64,000 bases of DNA from NCBI GenBank assembly GCA_033065855.1, contig JAVXUO010000173.1, forward strand, positions 1-64,000, given 5' to 3'. Within the stretch, counting starts at the first letter, position 1. Every line of letters starts with the position of its first letter. The position numbers and the translations under genes are program-made. Below are positions 34,859 to 47,663 of the stretch, piece by piece. The notes under the pieces were generated by a model. That model did no database searches and was not told the DNA's origin. It worked only from the letters and a program-made list of their open reading frames with translations. The stretch comes from Escallonia rubra (taxonomy: Eukaryota; Streptophyta; Magnoliopsida; Escalloniales; Escalloniaceae).

Positions 34859-37800
34859 TGATATATCTCAAATATACTTCTAATAATTGGGGAATACTGG
34901 CAATCCTAGTCGAACTGGGAGACTGATAATTATCTTATCAGAGATCGTGACGTGATTCTCAAGGAACCTAACACGATCCTAACACATCTAGCCTACGGCC
35001 CAGTCCTACTAGGGCTCTTCTTCCTACCACTATATAAAGGGGTCTACCCCCCAGGTATAAAAGGGCGACACAACTACACACATTCATGCTTTTCAGAGTC
35101 ATTATCATGTAGCTGCGCTCTAACTTAAGCATCGGAGAGTTCTCCGCCGGGAACCCCACCCGGCGGTCACTCGTTTTCTGTCTTGCAGGTCATCGGTCTA
35201 GGCTTGGGTTCCGCAATGTACGCGGGACATATTTTAAGCAGCAACATTGTGGCACCATCTGTGAGACCCGCCAGCCTAACCGATGCCTCAAGAAAACTCA
35301 AACAATTATCTCGCAATCGGTAGGCGGCAACAAGTCGCAACTTTCGACAAAACCCGCACGGCCGAAGGTCTCAAAATTCAACTGCAGTCTCAGTTCAAAA
35401 TTTTTAGATCAATTATCAGAAGCTGAGGGCATTGGATTCAAATAGCAACCGGCAACGCCGCTTCCACCATCCGGCAGCAACCAGGCAAAACCACCAATAG
35501 CAAGGTTAACCTTGCTACCTTGCTGTTCACGACGCCAACGTTGCGCCCACCGTCGCTTCTTCGCCGTTGTGCTGTGCCACCTCACGGTACTACGCACAGC
35601 TGTCACGAAGCTGCCGGAGCAGCAATAGCATCCAAACAACGACATCTCAAAAAAAAAGAGAGATCGCGGCCATTGTACACCGGTGCCGCACTGCCGCACT
35701 GCCGCGGCCTCATTGCATCGTCCACCATGATCGGCAGTGGCGACGCCACCATCGCAGTCTCTACATTACGAGCACACGATTTGCGCTACCACTGCCCCTG
35801 GATGAGCACCATCTCTATTCGTCACCATCCATGGCATTGCCGACGACTCCGCGCCATCGCTGCCATGCCAGAGCGCCGTCGCCGCCATGCCGGAGCGCCG
35901 TCGCCGACCACCATTAGGTCATTCGGTCAAAAAGAGAGAGCCCCACTTTGCCGACCAACGTTAGCAAAGCCGCAGACGCCGTCGTCCGCAATAGCTGCCG
36001 AATTTGCCGTCGCCGTCTCACCGCTACAGCCAATCAGATCTACCGCACTGGAGAAGATCGATGTCGTGATGTCACCTCCTCCGGCAAAGCACCGGCACTA
36101 CACCCCGCAACCTTCTTCAACGTCGCACCATCTACCGCGAGAAAATGGCGATGACGCCAATTCGCCACCAGCTATAAGAGATTGCACCGGTGAAAAAAGC
36201 TGTTCGCGTGGGTTCGGTGACAGTCGATAAAGGTGAATACCTTCTTGGTCGTGACGTCGCGCACTGGTGCTACTTGCCCAGATCAGTGACCACAACCAAA
36301 TCAACAACCTCCGGGCGATTCATCACCGTGGCTAGCGGCAGCACTATTAGCTCCATCGCTACCGGAACGTCGCCGTATCACCGCTACCGGCAGTTAGATC
36401 TGCCGCACTGTCGTACGATGCAACACGGCGCCGCCGTCTCTTCCGGCCACGATGTTCATGTCAATGAGAAAAAGGGGCAGACAACAAAAAGGAGGTCTTT
36501 TCTTTCCTTTTTAAAAAAATTTGACGCAAATCGTCTCAAATAGCACGAGCGCCAATCAGGCAGTGCACCGCCACAGCCGCCGGCGGCACCAATTCCCTTA
36601 CCACCGCAAGTCTCCGGCGCCATCTGAAACCGTGAAGACGCAGTAGGCATCGCTGAGCGACGTGCCACCGCGGCCCCAGCGCTTCCATCATCCACACATT
36701 CAGACGATGACGGCGCCTCCTCACCGTCTAGTTCAGATCTGGTCCACTTCGGGAGACGGCGTTCATGTCTCCGTCCTAATCCTAGACGCGGGTCCAGATC
36801 CAACTACCAGCCACCGTCATTGACCCTTCAGTCCTCGCGCTAGCGACGGCGCCGACGCCGACCGAGGCATCCTTTACCGGCGCCGCAGCACCACGCCAGT
36901 GGCTACTTCTATCGATGAAAGAAAAGGTGCAGAAAAGAGAAAGAAAAGGTCAATTCTTTCTTTTTGGAATTAACTCCCATAATTATGCATATTTACTTTC
37001 TGACCCACAAAGGTCTTGTTTATTCCACATAGGCCAGATTTAAAGACCATTAGACTTTTTCCTATGAAAAAAAGTCTATTTATGTTTAAGACCCAAAAGT
37101 TATTATCTATTCGACTTAGGCCACACGCTCTTAAGAGTATTAAGCTTTTAACCATGAAAAAGCCTATTTAGATTTAAAGACCACGGAGTCTTTTCTATTA
37201 AACGTATGTTGTACGTTCTTTAAACATGGCGTATATTTGATCACGTATCCGTTTCTAAAAATAAAACGGCTACGTTTCTAGGCGTTATCAAGCCTCTTAA
37301 GTGTTGCTTATCCTACGTGCTCATATATCACATAAACCTATTTATTTTTTGTCTAGCATTATCTACTCACGTCCATTAGTGCAAGCACGTCACAAGTCGG
37401 GACATCCGACTGCTATGACATATTAAGCTCACATGCGACACGCAGTGTAGCACACTCCCTGTAGGCTAACCGACAAAGTCCTAATAGGGCCACGGTGACT
37501 AAACACCGCTCTTAATTCTGTGTTAAAAGTATATTTGCAATTTCATATGCTTTATTGCTTCAGAGGTTATTTTTTCAGTCACGTACTTTTATTTCTTACA
37601 AGGGCTTTTACTGCGCTGGTAAGCAAGGAACAAATTCACAGCCGGCCACGCACACGCCACTGGAGCCACCGGCGACGCAAAGTTGCTGGAAGACCGCAGC
37701 GGGCACCATAAGCCGCCGGCCACCGCAGTCCAGTTCCCGGAGCAAACAAATATCTCAGCGAAAAATCAAAAAAATAAACCAACAGCTCCACCGTCACCAG

Positions 37801-40493
37801 CGTCGGCGCTAGGCAACGCCATACGACCACCGTTGGTAACAAATTGCGAGCGCCATTGCACCGCCCTCCAGTCAAGATCTGTGCCGCCACAGCCCCAAGA
37901 GAATGGCTGCCACTCCCAATCGTGCCGTCCACCACGGTCAGCGGCAACAACTCGACACCGGTCAAACACTCCAGTCACCACCATGACTATCGGCAGCGCT
38001 ATTAGCATCATCGCCACCATCGCCGTCATCGCGTCACTGTCTCACCGCTACCAGCTTCCAGATCTGCACCACCGCGGCCATGGGAAAAACATCGTCGCTT
38101 CATACCCGGAGGAGACCAACGATCGCCGCGAGTTTACTTCAGGTCGGCCGCTACCAAGCAACCACTATCGCCAACTGCAACTCCGGCAACACGCACCGTC
38201 CTAATCAGACCACACTGCTGGCGGCAAAAGAAAAAAAATCAAAGTATGAAGAAGAACACTGCGAAGTAACCGATGCCACCAGTCATACAACCATCACCGC
38301 CGCTAAGCTGTCGGATCAGCCACACATCGGAAGCAACAACCAAATCTGCAAAGACAAGTAGCGCTGCCAGCGCGCCACCACGCAACCACCTCTCTATTGC
38401 GCCACCTCAAGTTCAGTCAAAAGAGAGAAAAGTAGGAAAGCCGGGTCTATAGCACAGACACCGCCGACGTCACGCTTTCCACCACCATCGGCCCCATAGC
38501 CACCGCGGAGGAGCACGCTCGCCACAACATCACCTCACTGTCGCGGCCTTGCTCTGGTCAGTCGCAACCAAACGACGGCCAGATCGCCGTTCAAAACCAC
38601 CGGCGCCACACCATCACCGCACCATTGCCGCCTCGCTCCGGTCAGTCGCAACCCACTGCGGGCATCTTGCCGTCCGCAACCACGGCAAGCCCTGCGGGAA
38701 AACACCGGCGCCACAGCCTATTCGTTGCCACCGCTTCCTCAAGATGCACGCCACCGCGACGGGCGGTAGGGCGACGCCATCACCACCGCGATGGGCGGCA
38801 CCATCACTGTCTCACCCTTGCGGCTACCAATTGCCAGATCTACTTCATGTTCAGATCCATTGCCCGCAATGCACGCTGGCTCAATGTCGTACCACGGTCA
38901 CCGGCCGAATACGCGAAGATCGGGGATGGCAAATTTGCTGGTGGCTATGGTCACCGTTTAAGGGACTGCCTCACCGTCACTCTATCGTCGCCGTTGGTCC
39001 ACCACTGGAGAGCATCGGGGCGTCGCCTCACCAAGCTGTTCCTCTTTCGGTCAAAGAGAAAGTGGATCAGACCCAATAAAGGTTTATACTATGCTCGTAA
39101 GCATCAACAATGACGCAAAACCACTTCACAAGCAAGGAATAAATTCACAGCACCCGGCGACTTAAAGGTCACGCTTAGGGTTTTTGCGGCAGTATCCTGC
39201 CGTCTCGACATTATATATCCGGGCATACAGTGACCGACTGTCAAAGGCCAAACATTCACACCAGCGCATGCTACCAATGCAACTGGTGAATCAGAGCACT
39301 TTGCGCTCCATCCGCCCCCAAGGGCACGTATGATGAGAACTCTAAGTTCCGTCAACCCTCCGAGGGTATTTACATGAGCTCCATGCTCCATTCCCCCTCA
39401 AGGGCACTTATCAGAACTCTACGTTCCACTAGCCCTCTAGGGCGGTCACCTTCAAGGGTGATAGGATAGCACACAAGTGTTATCTGACACGGTCTAGCTT
39501 TAGTTCTAGCCCGAGAAACGGCAAAACCAAGTGGGGGATCGTTGCCCCACCCTGTTTTGTTAATTCGAAATCTGGCCAAGCGTGAGTGCGAGGCTTCTTT
39601 GCCAGCCCTTAGCTGACGATAAGGGTTCGCGTCAAAGTAAAACGCAAGCATGATGTGGTCAGCTCAAGCTAAAGAACACACACTTGCACAAAACAAACAC
39701 CCTCCACAGGAGAGGTGACCCCTCAAGGGGACATTCAAACACTTAGCACATGCAACAACTTGCATGCACAGCTCTGTGTCCTCTTTCTAGAAAGGCTAAT
39801 GTGGGGCACAGCCTCTAATGGATCCCAAGATCCCATGATTCATCTTCCCAAAGATGATTCCGAGTAGCCTACTTAGGCGACATTCGAAAGACCTAGCTCT
39901 CAAGAGCTAGAGTTCTAGCATCCTACTCGGGCAAAGCTCCAAGGCTTAAGCTCCCAAGAGCTTAGGTCCGAGTACATGGAGTAGAGAAATATTATTACCC
40001 CTACAAGCGGATGAAGAATCCCTTACAAATCTAACGTGTGTCTCAAGACACCAGGTATAAACTTCCCCAGCCTAACATTTTTGCTAATGAAGTGTGGGGC
40101 TTATGATATATCTCAAATATACTCCCAATAATTGGGGAATACCGACAATCCTAGTCGAACTGGGAGACTGATAATTATCTTATCAGAGATCGTGACGTGG
40201 TCCTCAAGGAACCTAACACGATCCTAACACATCTAGCCTACGGCCCAGTCCTACTAGGGCTCTTCTTCCTACCACTATATAAAGGGGGTCTATCCCCCCA
40301 GGTATAAAAAAACGACACAACTACACACATTCATGCTTTTTCAGAGTAATTATCTTGTAGCTGCGCTCTGACTTAAGCATCGGAGAGTTCTCCGCCGGAA
40401 CCCCACCCGACGGTCACTCGTTTTCTGTCTGGCAGGTCCTCGGTCCAGGCTCGGGTTCTGCAACGTACGCGGGACATATTTTAAGTAGCAACA
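34859..40493 (+). mobile_element. Non-autonomous LTR retrotransposon 3 (large interior without genes)
   Basis: LTRs of about 388-390 bp (34859-35246 and 40104-40493) begin TGATATATCTCAAATATAC and end AGCAACA. The target duplication AGTCT lies at 34854-34858 and 40494-40498. The primer-binding region TTGTGGCACCATCTGTGAGA follows the 5' LTR, and a purine-rich AGTGTGGGGC lies before the 3' LTR. The LTR has a TATATAAAGG box (35031-35040). The 4.9 kb interior is GC-rich, with degenerate repeated modules, and encodes no reverse transcriptase or integrase. It fits a large-retrotransposon-derivative (LARD) type. The LTRs look about 95% alike by eye. Confidence 0.85.
35247..40103 (+). other. Interior of LTR element 3, non-coding
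   Basis: Degenerate modules recur, for example CACCGCTACC followed by CAGATCTGC-like sequence near 36020, 36380, 38045 and 38820, and GGAA(C/T)AAATTCACAGC at 37628 and 39137. An AT-rich island lies at 36960-37480. A 236-codon frame at 35520-36230 is Arg/His/Pro-rich with overlapping frames of similar length, so I treat it as a composition effect. Confidence 0.6.
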
Positions 40494-40498
40494 AGTCT

Positions 40499-41599
40499 TG
40501 CATGTAATTTATGCAAGAAGACGATAAATATCGCTTAAGGAGTAGCTATGTTGTCAAACAAAGTGCCAACATAGGTATCTTTAAGGAATAGCCAAATGAA
40601 TTGATAAGGAGAAAGGTGGCTTTATTTAATGTCAAACGAAGATGATAATGACAGGATAGCTCAGTTTATGAAGCGTTCTTGGTTTCGCATCCTCTGAAGA
40701 TGATAATGACATAAAATACAGTAATTATGAAATCTATTGCACTAAGTTGCTTTGGCCAAATTCATGCTACTGATTTCGCATCCCAGTTCCTTCTTGACGT
40801 TGGATTTTGTATCTTTAAGTAGGCCACTCTTAACTCTTTAGGTGTAAAGGATGATTTTGGCTTGGTCACTCATGGTCATTTAGTTCTATACGTTTCACAT
40901 TCTAAAAATATAGAAACAAGAAATGAACACCTTCTTCAACACTTGTACATAGGGAGAAAAAGGAAAAAATGGATTGTAGGAAAAAGATATAGCCTTTCTT
41001 ATAGGGATAACTATCGGCAACTACATATGATTAGCGACTTCTAATAAGTCTGACATTAAAAATTGTCACAAAAGCTTTTTGCAGCAATGTCTTAACTATA
41101 TTTATGTGACCATAAATTGTTTCTATATCGAAAGTTCTAGCGAACAGTGGCCCGAATCTATCAGGAGAAAAGAAAGGGTGAATTATGTCATCAGCAGATA
41201 GTAGACACCTAGGGTTAATTGTCTTGTCCTAGATTTTGACCAAACATGCTTGGCAAAGAACGGGCTCATAAATTCCACTGCTGAAAAGCACCCAAATATT
41301 GAGCACTGTAAAAAGCAGCAAATCTAATAGTAACCGCAAGACAAGGTAGGGCGCTGGCAATCTGGCTTCTTGGATGACTTACTGGAATAGCATATCTGCA
41401 TCTTAAACCATGCAATGCTACACTTCAGATAGCTTGCCACACACCAAGTAGTACAAACTAGTAGAAGCACCTTGCCAGACACTTAAAGATTTGCTCCGGA
41501 ATCTTAAAAAACGCATACTAACATCGGCTTCCTTCAAATCCTAGTCTATTGAATGGTATCCCGGAAAGCTCAATCCTTTCTTTGCCTTGTTAATGAAAA
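40499..41599. other. Intergenic stretch, nothing recognised
   Basis: AT-rich DNA with short frames only (at most 60 codons). No repeat shared with the rest of the window was noticed. It ends at the host A preceding the Helitron-type terminus. Confidence 0.45.
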
Positions 41600-41634
41600 C
41601 TAGCTAAAGGACCCGTGCAACGCACGGGGCATTC
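41600..41634 (-). mobile_element. Helitron 3' terminus (minus strand)
   Basis: On the minus strand the hairpin CCCGTGCGTTGCACGGG is followed by TCCTTTAGCTAG and host T. This stem-loop plus CTAG is a clear Helitron 3' end. The body extends to the right and would contain the SINE and perhaps the site of the hAT insertion. The 5' TC end was not identified. Confidence 0.6.
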
Positions 41635-41889
41635 TCTATTTTCTCAAATATTGCCTAAAATTTATTTCTATAGATGCTTTACAACTATTAATTTCCCTAA
41701 ATTTATCAAAGTATTTTTTAAAATGTGTTTTTGTAGATTGTTTATCACTGTTATTGTTTGAATTGCCGGCAATCAACTTTTGGAAAAGTAGCATTACAAT
41801 AGCGTATTTTAACAACAAAGATAGAATGCATGATTTAGTACGATTACCTTTTACTCACAAATGAGATGGAAACGTTATAATTTTAAAGA

Positions 41890-42125
41890 AAAATTGTCTT
41901 ATAGACTCAGGATGCCTTTTGGTTGGACGGTAAGGGGTATCCTCGGGCCAGCTTTAGCGTCAATCGAGACTAAGTCCCATCCCCGGACGATCTTAAGGGC
42001 GCACCCCCCACATCGGCCTGGTGCATTCAGAGGAATTTTATTCCTCTTGGTGCTGGCCCCAAGGCTTGAACCCAGGAAGTTAAGATAGGAAGCATACCTC
42101 CTTGACCACCAGGCCAACCCCTTAG
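41890..42125 (-). mobile_element. tRNA-derived SINE
   Basis: Read on the minus strand, it starts near CTAAGGGGTTGGCCTGGTGG. It has an A box (TGGCCTGGTGGTCAAGG, about 42101-42117) and, ~30 bases on, a B box (GGGTTCAAGCC, about 42065-42075), the split RNA polymerase III promoter of tRNA-derived SINEs. A ~170-bp body follows and ends in a T-rich tail near 41890. It cannot be a tRNA gene, because no acceptor-stem pairing or anticodon arm fits. Confidence 0.7.
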
Positions 42126-42476
42126 GGTTAGGCTCTTCAACCTTTTCTGGAAGTGAAAGGTAGCAAGTAATTTTATTTTTTTTTGATCAAATTTACTTTT
42201 GTTTCTCTTTGTAATCATAATATTGCAATAGCTTGTATAACTATTTGCATACTCAGTGGTTGTGCAAATTGCAGCAGCAGAGCTTACACGAGAGACGTGA
42301 AGAAAATTTCAAGAGAACCGTTGTATAATGGTAATCCCGTTTAATCATGTCCGAATTGATGTGGTGGAGTTCAATATTCACTCACCAGAATTTTGTTGCA
42401 GTTAAGAGAATAACATGGAACGCGAAAGAAAAGGGGATTGCTTAATATTATAGGAATTTATTTTCGAGATGTAAGA

Positions 42477-43575
42477 ATTTAGGGCTGTAAATGAATCGAG
42501 CCGTTCACGAACGGCTCGTGGTTCGTTCTCTACAAAACTCGTTCACCTTCGTTCATTTAATATATGAATCGAACATGAACAGGTTTTCAGGGCTCGTTTA
42601 TTAAACGAGCCGAGCATGAACACACTGAAATATTCACAAACATGTTCGCGAACAGCTCGTATAAATAATATGTATACAAAATTAATATTTACATTTAAAT
42701 TAAATTTTAAGGTGGAGGGCCCGGAGGCTAAGCCTTTAAGTCAACCCAAAACCCCAAGCCCACTTATAAATATAAAGCCCAACCCTTAGATAGTCCAATC
42801 TATGAAGCCCAAACACTTAAAAACCCTAAGTATATAAACTCAAACTAAAACTAAAACCTAAACCACACATATCTCACACAGCCGCACTCACACACAGCCG
42901 CACTTCCGTCCCCTACCTCGTCACACACACACACACACCCTCCCTCTTTCTCTCTTCAGTTTTAACAAACGGACATCACGTTGGACCCTCCCTCTTTCTC
43001 TCTTCAGTTTTAACAAACAAACATCACGTTGTTGTCTTCGCCGCCGTCATCTCCAAGTCGCCGGACTCAACCTATCGTCGGATTCAAGCTTCAAAGCCGC
43101 AAAGCCAAGTTTGCGATCTGCAAAACCATCGCCTGCAAAGCCAAGGGCTCAACCAGTGTTTTGCAGAATCAATCAATCATTGCCTGCGGTCGGATTAAAC
43201 CTTTAAAGCCGCAAAGCCAAGTTTCTGATCTGCATCAATTAGTGTTTTTGATTGATTCTGCATCTCTCCTGTATCTTCTATTTTTCGTTTTTTATTAATT
43301 ATGCTTGAATGATTTGAGAATTTTGAGTAATTTTATAGGTTTGATTGGAATTGAACATGAATGCGAGCCGAGTTTCCGAACTCGAGTTCGGCTCGTATTA
43401 TTAAACGAGTTAAGCGAGCCGAGCCCGAATCTCACCCTCACGAACTCGAGCCGAGTTCGAACATTAATATTTTGGCTCTTAACGAACTCGAGCCGAGCTC
43501 GAACATGCCCAAATTTAAACGAATCGAGTTCGAACACACCCATGTTCGGCTCGAACTCGGTTCGTATACAGCCCT
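42477..43575. mobile_element. hAT-superfamily non-autonomous element, 1.1 kb
   Basis: The ends are AGGGCTGTAAATGAATCGAG (from 42481) and, inverted, ...GGTTCGTATACAGCCCT (to 43575). The 8-bp duplication ATGTAAGA flanks it at 42469-42476 and 43576-43583, the size expected for hAT elements; four bases ATTT separate the left copy from the AGGGCTG end. Subterminal GCTCGAACTCG/GAGCCGAG motifs are dense at both ends, as expected for hAT transposase binding. The interior has a promoter-like AT region, a CT-rich leader and short tandem duplications (43076-43125 and about 43190-43240), but no transposase. Confidence 0.75.
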
Positions 43576-43583
43576 ATGTAAGA

Positions 43584-44229
43584 TACAAAAAAGAGGTTGA
43601 ATTGAAGTGTAATTAAAATTTACAGTTGAATAGCATAATCAAATCAATTAAATCAAGTGATACATTCTTGGGGTTAAGAACTTAAATGGTTGGCTTAAAA
43701 GTCATAATTAATATTGGAGACAACCCCCATGCATCTAGCATTTTAACATTTGACAAATAATTATGAAAGAGGAACCATGCATCTAGCATGGAGAGATGAA
43801 GAATTTTTTGTGGGCCATGACATTTATTCATGAATAATTACAACCAAGGTCAATCATGGCATTACAAAAAGTTATATGGATAGTTTTGTCCAAAAAATGA
43901 TTTACACCTATCCACACTTTTATATGTAGTACAGATGTAGCTTAGATTGCGATCTCTTCTTCATTCAACTCAAGTAGCTCACGTTTCAATTTGCATGAGT
44001 AAGTCACCCAAATTCACATGGCTAAGTCAAGTACACGTGATATGACTTACCAAAATAAATAACCAGTTAGATATATGCAAAAGAATTATACAAAAGTTAG
44101 AAGGCATCATCCGGTGGATATCAAAAATAGAATACAGAATCAAATAAAGTGAGTACCGTTAATCGCAAATTAGCTTGAAAAGTAAAATAAAAGAACCTAC
44201 AAGTTAATAGATACAAAATTTTGATGTGA
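43584..44229. other. Intergenic AT-rich stretch, nothing recognised
   Basis: No reading frame, RNA gene or shared repeat was seen. It precedes the second exon-1 relic. Confidence 0.45.
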
Positions 44230-45345
44230 TCGCAATACTCTCAAACCCAAAAGGATGGCTTTGTGAAGGATAAAATAGGATCAATAATGAGAAATGGAGA
44301 CAAAGATATTGCCACATTAATCGTGGAGGCAAAAGTGCCACTGTAGTACTGATGGGATAATGGCAAACTTAGAGAGCAATGCTTGGAAGTAGCAAGGCCC
44401 ACATTGATGCTTGGAAGGTCATGAATGTGGAACTCAGGTTCACTCACCAAACTTCCAGTCTAGGACTAATAACAACAACATGGTCTTCGGTAGGCAATAA
44501 TTATCGAATCCAATAATTATCGAATCGACGTCGAAACATGGATATGTTGGAAGAATGGCGAGAAAATACAAGGAACGAAATCCTTATAAAGTGAGAAAAT
44601 AAATCGTGTGCAATGACGATAAGAATTTAAAGAAACACAAATCCTTCGGAATTAAAATCAAACAATTTCAACTACAATGCATATTTGAAGGATTAATCCG
44701 CAACACAAAAGGGATTGATCGGCCAATGCTCTGATTCAGATTTGGGAAACAAGAAAGCGCTATCTCTAATTGCGCAATTCAACTTTAAAGTCTTGATATT
44801 CTCCAAAGTCTTGAAGCATTGCTATCTATTCTCCTCAAGATAGGAGAGGAGAGGCCAAAATATCTAATTTGGACTATTGGGTTGGGTTGGATCGGGGAGT
44901 TATGATTGTCCAATCAAGTTTCAATTGCTCTTCGGCATATATGATATGAAAACATCAACCATGATTTTTCTTATTCACACAATGATGGACGGCGACTTAT
45001 CTTTGCATCAGTAGCATACAGCTTTGTTTGAATGAGAAATGATGGACGTCGACTTATCTTTGCATCAGAAGCATACAACTTTGAATGAGAATCTATAGGC
45101 TCAAGAAAGGGAAAAGAGATGGAAACAGTCTGGACATGACAAAAACCATCTCCACTCTCATGCAAGTCTACCATGAGTCAAGTCTATGCAAAGTCAAGCC
45201 TATTTTAATATGCTCTGAACCGCATACTGGGAATCTTTCGGAGAAAGAAGACAAGGCTTCTTTCACATTCATCATTCATTTGTTTGTCTTCTGTGAATTT
45301 GCAAGTAGACCAAACGACTTCAGGGAGTCAAAAAATACTAGACCT
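44230..45345 (+). pseudogene. Decayed promoter plus first exon of an LRR-malectin receptor kinase (relic 2)
   Basis: It resembles relic 1 (6477-7065) over its whole length, and the upstream and exon-1 region of copy B. The leader AAAAGAGATGGAAACAGT, ACTCTCATGCAAGTCTACCA and CATACTGGGAATCTTTCGGAG mark the former exon at about 45114-45251. The signal-peptide frame is destroyed, and the splice donor position reads GA where copy B has GC. An internal tandem duplication of GATGGACG(G/T)CGACTTATC with following bases lies at 44983 and 45041. No LRR exon follows. It is the 5' remnant of another lost family member. Confidence 0.7.
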
Positions 45346-46290
45346 ATCAAAGTAGTTGATGGGTAAAAAAATACTAGACGTACAAGCAGCGAAATCCTTA
45401 CAAAGGCAAAATAGATTGTGTGTGCAATCTATTTTGTGTGCAATTTATTTTGCCTTCAAAATTAAAATTCAACTATAAATCAGATTTATTGGCCAACGCA
45501 CTGATTTCATATTTGGAAAACAGTATAGCCTTACTTCTAATTGTGCAATTCAACTCCATGGCCTTGATATTCTCAAATAAACTATACATATATGGAAGCA
45601 CGGATAAAGTTAAATGGCTAATTTTTCTTCTTAAAAATTTTCTTTTTTTAATTATAGTCTTCATAAAAGGTTATGTGTTAGTAGGGGTTTTTTTCCCCTT
45701 AAAATTTTCTTTCCCGTTAAAGACCATTTTGGATTGGAGTGTTATTAAAAAATATATATTTTTGACTTCTCACAGGATATTAAGCCTATTTCCTTAATTT
45801 ATCCTTATTTAACATATATTCTTGTTAGAGTTAAGGGTTGTTTTGACATTTTCAAAAAAGAAAAAGGAAAAAAATAATTGAAAATCCTATAAAAATCACC
45901 CTTGAACTCCTGCATGCTCTCTAATTACTCTAAAAATTATATCAAAGCCTACCTTCATTTATATTAAAACTAAACTATCCTAGAACTACTACATCTTTTA
46001 CATCAAATTCAATCAAAGAAAACAACTTGCAGATAACAGAGTTTTTTTGTAACCTTTCAATCAAAGAGCAATATTTTACTTCAAACTAATGGACGTCCAC
46101 AATATATACATAAACATGACATTTAAGAAATCCGAAATTATATTATTCTGCTCTTTTTTATAATTTTGGATCGTGGCAAAAAATAATCCTAAGTTCGTAT
46201 TAGAGTTATTGGAATACCCTTATGAGCATGATGGCATATTTTTCATATGTTTATTATCTTTGTATGTTTCATCGTAGTTTAGAATACCTT
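45346..46290. repeat. Segment shared with 7066-8050
   Basis: This is the partner of the segment after relic 1, with the same landmarks in order to ATTAGAGTTATTGGAATACC at about 46200. A 125-codon frame here is not conserved in the other copy, so it is not treated as a gene. Confidence 0.7.
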
Positions 46291-47394
46291 ATATTACCAT
46301 GATAATTTGTTCTTTATGTGGCTGTTGTTGTTGTATGTTCCACTCTTGGAGGTGATAGGGTTAGGTCAAACTCAATTGATAAAAACTCCAAATTATTTGA
46401 GCTCAAATGATTGATGATTTTCTTTTTCTTAATGCACCTTTTAGTAATAAAAGAGCATGACTTTAACCAAAACCAGTGTGGATCTAATCCTATCGTATAA
46501 CAAGATCCCCAGGTGTTACATGGCTAAACATTTTTTTCCTCATAATTATGCTTTTTGAATTTACAAGGTTTAAACACATTAAGGGTTTTTTGACTTCTAA
46601 AAGGGTGAGGCTAATATGCAACATTTTTTTATTAAATTCAAGCATTTTTTCATAATAACTAATTATATTATCAAACAGCAAGCAACACATAAATTCAACA
46701 TAAAAGTTGAAAAAAAAAAGAAGAAGAAGGTCTTGTCATTGGTACTATTTTTCTTTTTTGTGTTATTTCATGATATAGTTTACTATTCGGTGAATGATCT
46801 GGGTAGAAACTATTCTTGATAATTTTTATGGAGTTTGTATTCATATTATAAATGTAACGAATATGTATACGGGATAAAATTTTTAGGTTTGTGAACACTA
46901 TTAAGATTACTTTATTCATTTCCATTTTCTCATGTTTAGTTCGCACCATTTATATTGCAGTATACACTTAAAAAATGACAAAGCATACATACCTCGGCTT
47001 TTTAGATGAGTAGGTGTAATATCATCATAAATTTGTGCTAAAATAATTGTCTTGTGACAAATATATGCTGAGTTACATGCAAAAATACATCAATTAAATA
47101 TCAACAAGGCCATGTTAGGTACGAAAAAAAGAGAGCTTTAGAGTATACTATAATATATGTACATGAGTAAAAGAAGGTAACACTAAGATTAAGCGTACTT
47201 TAGATAAACTGTACTTGAATTTCATAACTTAAGTTAGAAAAAAAAATTTTAAAAATGACTTGCTCTGTCACTCAATTTTTAAATAAGAGGTAGATAAAAG
47301 TTGTGATAAGGTTAGATCAATGCCAAAAACTAAACTCCATTTTTCGAAATGTCCTTCTTGATGACGTATCTCCCTGCACTTCTTTAGCTGAAGT
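46291..47394. other. Intergenic AT-rich stretch upstream of copy B
   Basis: No gene, and no repeat shared with the window. Any distal promoter of copy B would lie here, but I see no reliable motif. Confidence 0.4.
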
Positions 47395-47663
47395 ATTACT
47401 ATTTTCATCAAAATACGAGAGGAGAGGTCAAAATATCTCAGTTGGGTTGGGTTGTGGCTGGAGAGTCTGAATTGTTCTTATTCACACAATGATGCTTGTC
47501 TTATTCTTGCATGACCAATTAGCGTTTGATATGAAGAAATCAATCATAATTTCTATTATTTATACAATAAGGAATGACTTATTCTTGCATGAGTCTGTCA
47601 TCAAAAGCATATAGCTTTGCATGAAGCTCAAGAAAAGAAAAAGAGATGGAAACAGTACTGGAT
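47395..47663 (+). promoter_or_regulatory. Proximal promoter and leader of copy B, shared with the two relics
   Basis: The motifs GGAGAGGTCAAAATATCT-like, CTTATTCACACAATGATG, TTGATATGAAGAAATCA-like and AGAAAAGAAAAAGAGATGGA also precede relics 1 and 2, so this is the ancestral upstream region. A weak TATA-like ATTTATACAAT lies at about 47555-47565. An in-frame ATG at 47646 lies six codons before the start I prefer. Confidence 0.45.

Noticed and set aside
35520-36230. 236-codon frame in LTR element 3
   Set aside because: Arg/His/Pro-rich, overlapped by other open frames of similar type, in GC-rich repeated DNA; a composition effect.
42060-42120. tRNA gene
   Set aside because: Only the A and B boxes fit; the stems of a cloverleaf do not, and a SINE body and T-rich tail follow.
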